A stretch of 64,000 nt of DNA from Cloacibacterium normanense (lineage in GTDB: Bacteria; Bacteroidota; Bacteroidia; Flavobacteriales; Weeksellaceae), in NCBI RefSeq assembly GCF_003860565.1, contig NZ_CP034157.1, forward strand, positions 1,488,001-1,552,000. Direction: 5' to 3'. Both the position numbers and the translations under genes were made by a program. Below, piece by piece: positions 45,977-53,299 of the stretch (positions are counted from its first letter, which is position 1; every line of letters begins with the position of its first letter). The notes below the pieces were generated by a model. That model worked only from the letters and a program-made list of their open reading frames with translations. It made no database searches and was not told the origin of the DNA.

Positions 45977-46369
45977 ATGACAGTAAAAACATTAAAATTA
46001 TCAGCATTTGTTATTGCAACAACCTTATTAACTTCTTGTTCGCACAGAATGGTGGGAACTTGGACAGTACAACGCTATGAAACGACAACACCAGGACAAC
46101 AAGGCGTGGCATTAAGCAACATTGGAACTATGCAATTTAAAGGAAACGGAAGTGGCGAAAAAAATCTAAACTATTCCGTTCTCGGTATTCAAAGAGACGA
46201 TAAACTACCATTTAACTGGACTTGGAACGACGGAAAATATATTTCAATAGAAAGTAACGGTTCTGATTTTTCTAAAACTTGGATTATTATGACCAACAAA
46301 AAGAAATTCCAAAAATGGAAATCAACCGATGGCACAAATAACGTGCAGATTATTGAACTTAAAAAATAA
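45977..46369 (+). CDS. small lipoprotein, lipocalin-like (cassette 10, gene 1)
   Basis: A 130-residue lipoprotein: the lipobox LLTSC has its Cys at about residue 21, followed by SHRMVGTWTVQRYE. The mature part, with WxV and alternating short strands ending KKKFQKWKSTDGTNNVQIIELKK, resembles lipocalin-like domains. It probably faces the periplasm. The next gene starts 5 bp after its stop, so they are co-expressed. Confidence 0.75.
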   Translation: MTVKTLKLSAFVIATTLLTSCSHRMVGTWTVQRYETTTPGQQGVALSNIGTMQFKGNGSGEKNLNYSVLGIQRDDKLPFNWTWNDGKYISIESNGSDFSKTWIIMTNKKKFQKWKSTDGTNNVQIIELKK

Positions 46370-46374
46370 ATCAA

Positions 46375-46569
46375 ATGAAAAATGTCTCAACTCGTCAAAT
46401 CATTGACATCGTTTTACTTATTGTACTTTTAATTTTCATTGGTCAAAATCTTGAAAGTGTAAAGGTAAAATTTATTGCATTTGGCTTTGAAATGCCCTTA
46501 GTCATTCTCATAGCCATCGTATTTTTCATTGGATATTACACCGCAAAAGCATTTAACAAAAACAAATAA
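46375..46569 (+). CDS. LapA-like two-helix membrane protein (cassette 10, gene 2)
   Basis: A 64-residue protein with two hydrophobic helices (about 9-26 and 39-58) separated by QNLESVKVKFIAFGFEMP, the pattern of the LapA/YciS domain family. In other bacteria such proteins take part in lipopolysaccharide assembly control. The assignment rests on the short pattern alone. It sits between a lipoprotein and a baeRF-type protein. Confidence 0.6.
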   Translation: MKNVSTRQIIDIVLLIVLLIFIGQNLESVKVKFIAFGFEMPLVILIAIVFFIGYYTAKAFNKNK

Positions 46570-46582
46570 AATAAACAATAGT

Positions 46583-47662
46583 ATGGCATTAAAAGAACAG
46601 CTACAAAAATTAGCAACCGAAAAAAACACACCTTGTGTAACCATTTCTTTAAACACACATCGTGCACATCCAGACAATGCAAAAGATGAAGTACTTTTAA
46701 AAAATCTTCTAAAAGAAGCAGAAGATAGAGTAATTGCAGAATTTGGAAAACGACCAGTAGCTTCACTTTTAGAAAAATTAGAAAGCATTTCCGCAGAAAT
46801 CGACGTAAATTATAACTTAGATAGTTTACACCTATTTCTATCAAACGATACAAAAGAAATTGTAAAATCAAGCTGGAAAACTAACAACGAAGGAGTACAT
46901 ATTTCTGACAGCTTTGCGGTTCGTCCCATCATCAAATCATTCAACAGAAGCGAAAGCTATTTAGTAATGTTGCTTTCTCAAAGTGGTGTACAATTGTACG
47001 AAGCTTTGAATGATGAAATTATTGCCGAAGTTAGAAATGATGATTTTCCGTTTTCAGAAAACCGTCATTATAACACACATTCCGACAAAGGAAGCGACCC
47101 GAAACATTTAGACGATTTGGTGCGAGAATTTTTAAACAAAGTAGATAAAGCTTTGGTAAAAGTTCACAATGAAACTGACTTAAATTGTGTTGTAATCTGC
47201 ACAGAAGACAATTATAGTAGACTACAACAAGTGGCAGACAAACCATCGGTATATCTTGGTTACACAGCTATTGATTATAACAACACCGCTACACACCAAA
47301 TAGCAAAACAATCGTGGGAAACCATTCAAGGTTTGCAACATCAACGCAGAACAAATGCCATTCTAGAAATGAAAGAAGCAGTTGCACAAGGTAAAGTACT
47401 TACGGATTTGCAAGAAATTTATCAAGCATCTATTGACGGACGTGGCGAACTTTTGATTGTTCACCAAGATTTTTCCCAAGCTGTCTTAATAAAAGACGAA
47501 AGAACTTTTGACATTATAGACGATGCAACAACGCCTAATGCAATAGACGACATTACTAGCAACATAGCTTGGGAAGTAATTTCTAAAAAAGGTAAAGTGT
47601 TTTTCACAACACAAGATGAATTAAAAGACCTTGGAAAGATAGTGCTGAAAACAAGATACTAA
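46583..47662 (+). CDS. baeRF-family (archaeo-eukaryotic release-factor-like) protein (cassette 10, gene 3)
   Basis: A protein of about 359 residues. The frame opens at 46529 inside the upstream gene; the ATG at 46583 is preferred. It has the layout of the bacterial archaeo-eukaryotic release factor families (baeRF): an N-terminal domain (PCVTISLNTHRAHPDNAKDEVLLKNLL-like residues), a middle domain with VCTEDNYSRLQQVADKPS-like residues, and a C-terminal eRF1-domain-3-like part (GRGELLIVHQDFSQAVLI). Family members are thought to act on ribosomes; no activity is shown here. Confidence 0.72.
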   Translation: MALKEQLQKLATEKNTPCVTISLNTHRAHPDNAKDEVLLKNLLKEAEDRVIAEFGKRPVASLLEKLESISAEIDVNYNLDSLHLFLSNDTKEIVKSSWKTNNEGVHISDSFAVRPIIKSFNRSESYLVMLLSQSGVQLYEALNDEIIAEVRNDDFPFSENRHYNTHSDKGSDPKHLDDLVREFLNKVDKALVKVHNETDLNCVVICTEDNYSRLQQVADKPSVYLGYTAIDYNNTATHQIAKQSWETIQGLQHQRRTNAILEMKEAVAQGKVLTDLQEIYQASIDGRGELLIVHQDFSQAVLIKDERTFDIIDDATTPNAIDDITSNIAWEVISKKGKVFFTTQDELKDLGKIVLKTRY

Positions 47663-47673
47663 AATAGCACTGC

Positions 47674-47866
47674 CTACAACATAGTATTTGCAAAAGGCGG
47701 GGTTGAATATATAATAGAAAAACCCGATGCATTCAGTCGCAACTTGCTTTTCATATTGTATTTTTTTGTAATTTAACAATCTGAAAAAGCAATTTGCTTC
47801 GTTTGGTCGAAATTGAACTTTCAGTTAAATTTAGCCCGCCCTTCGCAAATACTTTTTCCGTTATGT
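47674..47866 (+). other. attC10 (end of cassette 10)
   Basis: TGCCTACAAC is the exact reverse complement of the cassette start GTTGTAGGCA. GTATTTGCAAAAGGCGGG faces CCCGCCCTTCGCAAATAC. The arm GCTTTTCATATTGT...ACAATCTGAAAAAGC has the loop TTTTTTTGTAATTTA. Ends at core GTTATGT (47860). Confidence 0.92.
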
Positions 47867-48287
47867 GATATGGCATCAAAAATCACGCTCCGAAATAAAC
47901 TCCACGATTTTGAGTGAATAAAAAAGAAACTGAATCCAGACCAAAAATGCGTGAAAACAAGGTCTGAATTCATTTTCAAACATGACTGACTGAATAAAAT
48001 TCGGACTTGACTTAAAAAACTGATTTCTGACACCATATCACTAACGGAAAATGTGCGTGAAAACAATTTAACGCGTCAAAATCACTCTGGTGAAAAAATT
48101 CTGACTGAAAATCCTACGCAAAATCTTTCCGAAAAAATTTTTGAATTTTAGCGTTCTGAAATTTTAACTGTGTGAATAAATTCGTGCTTGAGTTTTAAAA
48201 CTGACGCTGAATTTTAAAAACTTTGCTGAATGAAACTTCTGAAAACTGAATCTAACTGAATAAAAAATTATGGAAAATTGCCACATC
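47861..48287 (+). other. Cassette 11 body: no gene
   Basis: About 427 bp without a credible open frame on either strand; the 81-codon minus frame at 47821-48066 crosses the attC and is not believed. The word CTGAATAAAA and related CTGAA words recur throughout. It may carry an untranslated RNA or be a decayed gene. The start GTTATGTGAT matches the attC11 start ATCACATAAC. Confidence 0.6.
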
Positions 48288-48484
48288 ACATAACATCGTA
48301 TTGCTAAAATGCGGGACTGAAGGCTCTTGCGTTGAAAATTTTGTGAAATTTAGTCGCAAAAAATGTTTCCGCCTCCATTTTTTTATTAATTTAGTCAGCG
48401 GAAAACATTTTTTGCTTCGTGCAGTTTTTAGTAGAAATTTCAGGTGTAAAAGCCCGCACTTCAGCAATACGTTTCCCGTTAGCG
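48288..48484 (+). other. attC11 (end of cassette 11)
   Basis: ATCACATAAC at 48285-48294. CGTATTGCTAAAATGCGGG faces CCCGCACTTCAGCAATACG. The arm AAATGTTTCCGC...GCGGAAAACATTT has the loop TTTTTTATTAATTTAG. Ends at core GTTAGCG (48478). Confidence 0.9.
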
Positions 48485-48531
48485 GTAATGGCAGGACGAC
48501 CGTCATCACAACAACAAACAGGACAACAACA

Positions 48532-49356
48532 ATGACTGAAATAATTAGAAATAGAACTATCAGACCTTCGACCAGACTTGAAAAATCGAAGAGTTATAAA
48601 ATCGACACCAAGACAGTTTATCGGGGCGACATTTTAGTGGTTAACATTGACCACGAGACAAAATCATTTCGTAAGTCATACAAGTTTAACGGTTCAGACG
48701 TTGCACATAAAGACAGTATTAGTTTTAGAGTAAATGACTACGGGACTACAATTGACATTAGTTGGAGCGGTGCGACACCAATAGGAACAGCATCAAAAGC
48801 AACAACACCTGCACCAAAACCATTGACAAAAAAGGTTGTGGACAAAGCTCCTGTTTCTAAATCAGTCTCGACACATACAAAAACATCATTCGACCCAATT
48901 TCAAATGCGGACACGACTATTTTGATTTTAGGAACAATGCCGGGTGACAAATCACTTGAACTTGGCGAGTATTACGGACATTCAAGAAACAGATTTTGGA
49001 AAATCATTTCGACAATTACAGACAATGATTTGCCAATAACCTACACCGACAAAAAAGCACTTTTACTCAAAACTAAAATTGGAATTTGGGATGTAGCACA
49101 CAAAGCAAATAGAAAAGGTAGCCTTGACAGTGCAATTGAAGACGAAGAACCAAACGACTTGGACAACTTTATCGCCAAACATAAGAATTTAAAAGTTATC
49201 GGTTTCAACGGGACAAAATCCCAAGCTCTTTTTGACAAGTATTTCGACAGAAAAAGTGATTTAAAATATATTTCTTTACCAAGCACAAGTCCTGCAAACA
49301 CAGGCATTGACTTTGACAGCATTTGCAAATTATGGCGACAAATATTGACCAAATAA
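48532..49356 (+). CDS. DNA-deoxyinosine/uracil glycosylase-like protein (cassette 12)
   Basis: A protein of about 274 residues. The frame opens at 48301, inside attC11, so the ATG at 48532 is taken. The C-terminal part (about 125-274) is a uracil-DNA-glycosylase fold: TILILGTMPGDKSLELGEYYGHSRNRFWKII-type residues, WDVAHKANRKGS, and KVIGFNGTKS. This pattern matches the hypoxanthine-DNA glycosylase (HDG/Mug-like) group, which removes deaminated bases. The N-terminal 120 residues are extra and rich in Thr, Ser and Lys, with no recognised fold. Confidence 0.82.
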   Translation: MTEIIRNRTIRPSTRLEKSKSYKIDTKTVYRGDILVVNIDHETKSFRKSYKFNGSDVAHKDSISFRVNDYGTTIDISWSGATPIGTASKATTPAPKPLTKKVVDKAPVSKSVSTHTKTSFDPISNADTTILILGTMPGDKSLELGEYYGHSRNRFWKIISTITDNDLPITYTDKKALLLKTKIGIWDVAHKANRKGSLDSAIEDEEPNDLDNFIAKHKNLKVIGFNGTKSQALFDKYFDRKSDLKYISLPSTSPANTGIDFDSICKLWRQILTK

Positions 49357-49381
49357 TTGACGGACGACCAAGAGCCACTAC

Positions 49382-49513
49382 TGCTAACAGCCGTTTGCCG
49401 CAATGGGGGCTGACGTGGTTAAATCAAGTGCAGTGCTTCTATCAGCATTTGTGCTTGGTTGACAGTGAAGTGCTCCGAAATCCCCCACTGCGGCAAGCGG
49501 CAAAACGATGTGG
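49382..49513 (+). other. attC12 (end of cassette 12)
   Basis: TACTGCTAAC is the reverse complement of the cassette start GTTAGCGGTA with one mismatch. CCGTTTGCCGCAATGGGGG faces CCCCCACTGCGGCAAGCGG. The next core is again the variant G^ATGTGG (49507). Confidence 0.85.
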
Positions 49514-49668
49514 CAAAATCCGCTCCGCTCCTTTTGCCACATCGGTTCGGCGGATTACATCCGCAGATGTTGCTCGTCGCTACGCGAACTTCGCACATCT
49601 GTGAATTTGCTAAATCCCAAGAACGGAAGCAAACTTCCTTCTCGGGACTTCGCAAATCCGCCGAACCG
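49508..49668 (+). other. Mini-cassette 13 (no gene, variant core ATGTGG)
   Basis: 161 bp. GATGTGGCAAAA (49507-49518) and TTTTGCCACATC (49532-49543) form the body hairpin. It matches the mini-cassette at 44348-44509 in structure but differs in stem sequence. Confidence 0.75.
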
Positions 49669-49674
49669 TTATGC
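49537..49674 (+). other. attC13 with inner hairpins
   Basis: Outer stem GGTTCGGCGGATT (49544-49556) with AATCCGCCGAACC (near 49655-49667). Inner AGATGTTGC...GCACATCT and TCCCAAGAACGGAAG-CAAA-CTTCCTTCTCGGGA. Ends at core GTTATGC (49668). Confidence 0.8.
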
Positions 49675-49719
49675 GAGATTGCATAAAAACACCGTCAAAA
49701 AAAATTCACCAAAATTTTA

Positions 49720-50268
49720 ATGAAATATTTATTAACAAACGTAGAAACTGATAGATTAAAGTTCAGAAAATTAGAAAACGCTGATTTTGAAACTTGGCTT
49801 GAATTATTTAAAGACGAATATGCAAGCAAAATGCTTGGAATGGACGAATACAAGACACCATATCACCACTGCGAAAAATGGTTTGAATGGACTTTCAATC
49901 GATATGAAAATAATTTAGGTGGACAAAATGCTTTGATTTTAAAAGAAAACAACGAATTAATTGGACAATGCGGACTTTTAGTTAGAGAAGTTGAAAATGA
50001 ATTTGAACTCGAGGTTGCATATTCAATTCTTCCAAAATATAGAATGCAAGGTTTTGCAATTGAAAGCGCAAAAAAATGCAGGGATTTTGCTTTTGAAAAC
50101 AATTTTAGCGATAGATTAGTTTCAATAATTATATCCGAAAACAAAGATTCTAAAAATGTCGCGCTGAAAAATGGAATGAATTTTAATAGAAAAATACAAT
50201 ATAATAACAAAGAAATGGAATTGTTCCAGATATCTGAAAATGAATGGAAAAGTCGCAACCTCGCATAA
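49720..50268 (+). CDS. GNAT acetyltransferase, RimJ/RimL-type (cassette 14)
   Basis: A 182-residue N-acetyltransferase. VETDRLKFRKLENADFETW opens it, and LIGQCGLLVREVENEFELEVAYSILPKYRMQGFAIES-type residues form the acetyl-CoA site (an R/Q-x-x-G-x-A/G-like RMQGFA). The substrate may be an amino group of a protein, antibiotic or metabolite; it is not determinable. The gene's stop is within the attC14 start (GCATAAC), as in cassette 9. Confidence 0.88.
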   Translation: MKYLLTNVETDRLKFRKLENADFETWLELFKDEYASKMLGMDEYKTPYHHCEKWFEWTFNRYENNLGGQNALILKENNELIGQCGLLVREVENEFELEVAYSILPKYRMQGFAIESAKKCRDFAFENNFSDRLVSIIISENKDSKNVALKNGMNFNRKIQYNNKEMELFQISENEWKSRNLA

Positions 50269-50458
50269 CATAGTATTTGCAAAAGGCGGGGTTGAAGTTA
50301 TAATAGAACTACCAGTTGCATTTAGTCGCGCCTGCTTTTTCGTTCCACATTTTTTTTGTAATTTAGTTCCACGAAAAAAAGCATTCGCTTCGGACAGGTC
50401 GAAATTGAACTTTTCGTCCAATTTAGCCCGCCCTTCGCAAATACTTTTTCCGTTAGCA
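50263..50458 (+). other. attC14 (end of cassette 14)
   Basis: CTCGCATAAC is the exact reverse complement of the cassette start GTTATGCGAG. GTATTTGCAAAAGGCGGG faces CCCGCCCTTCGCAAATAC. The arm GCTTTTTCGT...ACGAAAAAAAGC has the loop TTTTTTTTGTAATTTAG. Ends at core GTTAGCA (50452). Confidence 0.92.
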
Positions 50459-50543
50459 GCAAGGCTAGCGGAACGGTAGTGCTAAAATCAACATTCCCAA
50501 CTTAAAAAGTCCGTTAGACTTTGTTGCCCGAAACGGGAAACAA

Positions 50544-51641
50544 ATGGCGGCAAAATTAAATCGGAAACTTACCGAAGCAAAAAACAATAAAAAAGATGAG
50601 TTTTATACTCAACTTTCTGACATATCAAACGAACTCAAACATTACAGAAATCACTTTAAAGACAAAGTGGTTTATTGTAATTGTGACGACCCAAGAATTA
50701 GTAATTTCTTTCAATTCTTTGCACTCAACTTTGAGAAATACGGACTGAAAAAACTTATTACAACTTGCTACAAAAATCAAGAACGAGATTTGTTTAGTAC
50801 AAATAATTCCGAAAGTGCAATTTATCTTGAATACAACGGAGATAAAAACGGAAACAATCTTCCCGATATTGAAGAAATCGGAATAAAACCACTACAAGGC
50901 GATGGAGATTTTAGAAGTAAAGAAAGTATCGACTTGCTAACGCAAGCCGATATTATTGTTACTAATCCGCCATTTTCTTTATTCCGTGAATATGTCGCTC
51001 AACTTATTGAACACGATAAAAAGTTTGTAATCATCGGACATCAAAATGCAACGAAATACAAAGAAATTTTCAGACTTATAAAAGACAATAAAATTTGGTT
51101 AGGTAATGGTTTTAAAGGTGGTGCAGGTCATTTTATCAATCAACATTACGAAGATTACGCAACTGCAACTGACAGAAAAGAAGGAATGATTAGAGTTTCG
51201 GGAGTTCATTGGTTTACCAATCTTGAAATTTCTAAACGACACGAAGATTTAATTTTGTACAAATCGTACAACGAAGAAGAATATCCGAAATACGACAATT
51301 ACGATGCAATCGAAGTGAGTAAAACAAATGAAATTCCACTCGATTATAACGGAGTTATGGGAGTTCCGATTACTTTTTTAGACAAATACAATCCTGACCA
51401 ATTCGAGATTGTAGGAATGACTTCGGGAAGAGATGAATTTGAGGCAAGACCAACAAAAAGATATATCAATCCAAAACAACATAACGAAAACGGAACTATC
51501 ACAAACGGAAGTAAAGTAAATACAAGTTCAACTATTCTGTACAAAACTAAACCCGATGGAGTTTACTACACAGCAGATAATGCAGACGGATATTTAAAAG
51601 TGCTTTACACTCGATTTCTAATACAACGAAAGCAAAAATGA
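50544..51641 (+). CDS. EcoRI-type adenine-specific DNA methyltransferase (cassette 15, gene 1)
   Basis: A 365-residue methyltransferase. It resembles the adenine-specific EcoRI methylase family: NRKLTEAKNNKKDEFYTQ opens it, the catalytic motif is NPPF in ADIIVTNPPFSLFREYV (about residues 135-150), and NKIWLGNGFKGGAGHF and SKRHEDLILYKSY follow. It would methylate adenine in a specific site. Its stop overlaps the next gene (ATGA at 51638), which encodes a DUF262-HNH nuclease, so the two look like a restriction-modification pair. The recognition site cannot be read. Confidence 0.88.
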   Translation: MAAKLNRKLTEAKNNKKDEFYTQLSDISNELKHYRNHFKDKVVYCNCDDPRISNFFQFFALNFEKYGLKKLITTCYKNQERDLFSTNNSESAIYLEYNGDKNGNNLPDIEEIGIKPLQGDGDFRSKESIDLLTQADIIVTNPPFSLFREYVAQLIEHDKKFVIIGHQNATKYKEIFRLIKDNKIWLGNGFKGGAGHFINQHYEDYATATDRKEGMIRVSGVHWFTNLEISKRHEDLILYKSYNEEEYPKYDNYDAIEVSKTNEIPLDYNGVMGVPITFLDKYNPDQFEIVGMTSGRDEFEARPTKRYINPKQHNENGTITNGSKVNTSSTILYKTKPDGVYYTADNADGYLKVLYTRFLIQRKQK

Positions 51642-52720
51642 AAATAGAACTCAAAGAAATAACGATAAGAGAATTAACAAACAGCTACCAAGATAACGAG
51701 GAAAACGGAGTTGTTGGATATGGTGGAAAATTAGACATACGTCCACCCTACCAACGTGAATTTATCTACAAAGACAAACAACGTGAAGCTGTAATTGATA
51801 CCGTTACAAAAAACTTTCCATTGAACGTAATGTATTGGGCTGTTCGTGAAGATGGAAATTTTGAAGTCATTGACGGACAACAACGAACCATCTCAATTTG
51901 TCAATTTGTAACAGGAGAATTTGCTCATTTATTTAGGTTTTTTCACAATCTTCAAAAAGACGAACAAGACCTAATTTTAGATTACAAACTAATGGTTTAC
52001 TTGTGTTCGGGAACAGACAGCCAAAAATTAGAATGGTTCAAAACCATCAATATTGCAGGAGAAAAACTAACCGACCAAGAACTGCGAAACGCAGTTTATT
52101 CGGGAAGTTGGGTTTCTGACGCAAAAAGATATTTTTCTAAAAATGGTTGTCCGGCTTATGGTTTGGGAAGCAATTATTTAAACGGTTCACCAATTCGACA
52201 AGATTATTTAGAAACAACAATCAATTGGATTTCTAAAGGAAACATAGAAGTTTATATGTCGAATCATCAACACGACCCGAACGCAAACGAAATTTGGTTA
52301 TATTTCCAGTCAGTAATCAGTTGGATAAAAGTAACTTTCCCAAAATATCGTAAAGAAATGAAAGGTTTGCAATGGGGATTTTTCTATAACGAGTTTAAAG
52401 ACCAAAACTTCGACCACAAAAAACTCGAAGAAGAAATCTCAACTTTGATGCAAGACGAAGATGTAACCAAAAAATCAGGAATTTATGAATACGTTTTAAC
52501 TCGCAAAGAAAAATTTTTGAATATCAGAGCATTTACCGACAACCAAAAACGTGAATCCTACGAAAGACAAAAAGGAATTTGCATAAAATGTGGAGAACAT
52601 TTTGAACTTTCAGAAATGGAAGCCGACCACATTACACCTTGGCACGAAGGAGGAAAAACATCAGCCGAAAACTGCCAAATGTTATGTAAACTCGACAACC
52701 GAATGAAAAGCGGAAAATAA
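51638..52720 (+). CDS. DUF262 / HNH nuclease protein, putative restriction subunit (cassette 15, gene 2)
   Basis: A 360-residue protein. The N-terminal DUF262 domain has RPPYQREFIYKDKQREAVIDTV and the ParB-like DGQQR motif (in FEVIDGQQRTISICQF, about residues 75-90), which can bind or hydrolyse a nucleotide. The C-terminal HNH domain has CIKCGEHFELSEMEADHITPWHEGGKTSAENCQMLC-like residues. The domains are those of GmrSD-type enzymes, here in one chain. It is translationally coupled to the EcoRI-like methyltransferase. The nuclease role is inferred. Confidence 0.85.
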   Translation: MKIELKEITIRELTNSYQDNEENGVVGYGGKLDIRPPYQREFIYKDKQREAVIDTVTKNFPLNVMYWAVREDGNFEVIDGQQRTISICQFVTGEFAHLFRFFHNLQKDEQDLILDYKLMVYLCSGTDSQKLEWFKTINIAGEKLTDQELRNAVYSGSWVSDAKRYFSKNGCPAYGLGSNYLNGSPIRQDYLETTINWISKGNIEVYMSNHQHDPNANEIWLYFQSVISWIKVTFPKYRKEMKGLQWGFFYNEFKDQNFDHKKLEEEISTLMQDEDVTKKSGIYEYVLTRKEKFLNIRAFTDNQKRESYERQKGICIKCGEHFELSEMEADHITPWHEGGKTSAENCQMLCKLDNRMKSGK

Positions 52721-52742
52721 ACGCTTTCGGTAGAAAGCGTTT
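52719..52742. terminator. Bidirectional hairpin between convergent genes of cassette 15
   Basis: AAACGCTTTC-GGTA-GAAAGCGTTT is a perfect 10-bp stem between the ends of the nuclease gene and the gene at 52746, with A and T on the two sides. Confidence 0.7.
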
Positions 52743-52745
52743 AAA

Positions 52746-53288
52746 TCATTTGTTACTTAACGACAACATTGCTTTAGCAACACTCGTTGTACTGTCGTCA
52801 TATTGCTCGTGTCCATATCCGTGTTTCTCATTCAACTCATAAAAATCCTTGTATAAATCGAATGGGTTTTGAGATTCACCTATCCACTTTATAATAACCT
52901 CTAAAATTTCATTCATCACTGGTTGGTAAGTCATTCTTCCGTCTGACTTTCGTATTCCGTTATTATCAGATTTCTTTTTACCCAAATTCAGAAAAACATT
53001 TTTCTCATCGTAAATAATATCACGCAACTGTTTATAATCTTTACCTTTAGGCAGAAAATCCATCAATAATTTTCTAATTCCATTATAATACAACTGGTAT
53101 TTTTCTTCGGGATTTTCAAATTCTTTTCCTACAAGTTGTCTTAACTCATCAAATTCTTCAAGATTACCAGTTTCAGAATTGATAGTCAACTGTTTTCCTG
53201 TCTTTTCGTTAGCTTTTTGCAAAAGTTCTAATCTTTCTAAATCGGATTGAGAAAGTCCCTCCTGTTTTTTTATATCTTTTTTTGCCAT
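52746..53288 (-). CDS. hypothetical protein (cassette 15, gene 4, reversed)
   Basis: A 180-residue soluble, charged, mostly helical protein. The N-terminal 70 residues are a Lys/Glu/Leu-rich helix, and the C-terminal half has IRKSDGRMTYQPVMNEILEVIIKWIGESQNPFDLY. It is not recognised. It lies 11 bp after the XRE/ImmA gene on the same strand and so is its operon partner. Confidence 0.65.
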   Translation of the reverse strand: MAKKDIKKQEGLSQSDLERLELLQKANEKTGKQLTINSETGNLEEFDELRQLVGKEFENPEEKYQLYYNGIRKLLMDFLPKGKDYKQLRDIIYDEKNVFLNLGKKKSDNNGIRKSDGRMTYQPVMNEILEVIIKWIGESQNPFDLYKDFYELNEKHGYGHEQYDDSTTSVAKAMLSLSNK

Positions 53289-53299
53289 AATAATTCAAA

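Noticed and set aside
47821-48066. 81-codon minus frame
   Set aside because: Part of it lies in attC10; no family resemblance and no support.
48301-48531. N-terminal extension of the DNA glycosylase frame
   Set aside because: It starts inside attC11; the ATG at 48532 after the core is the sensible start.
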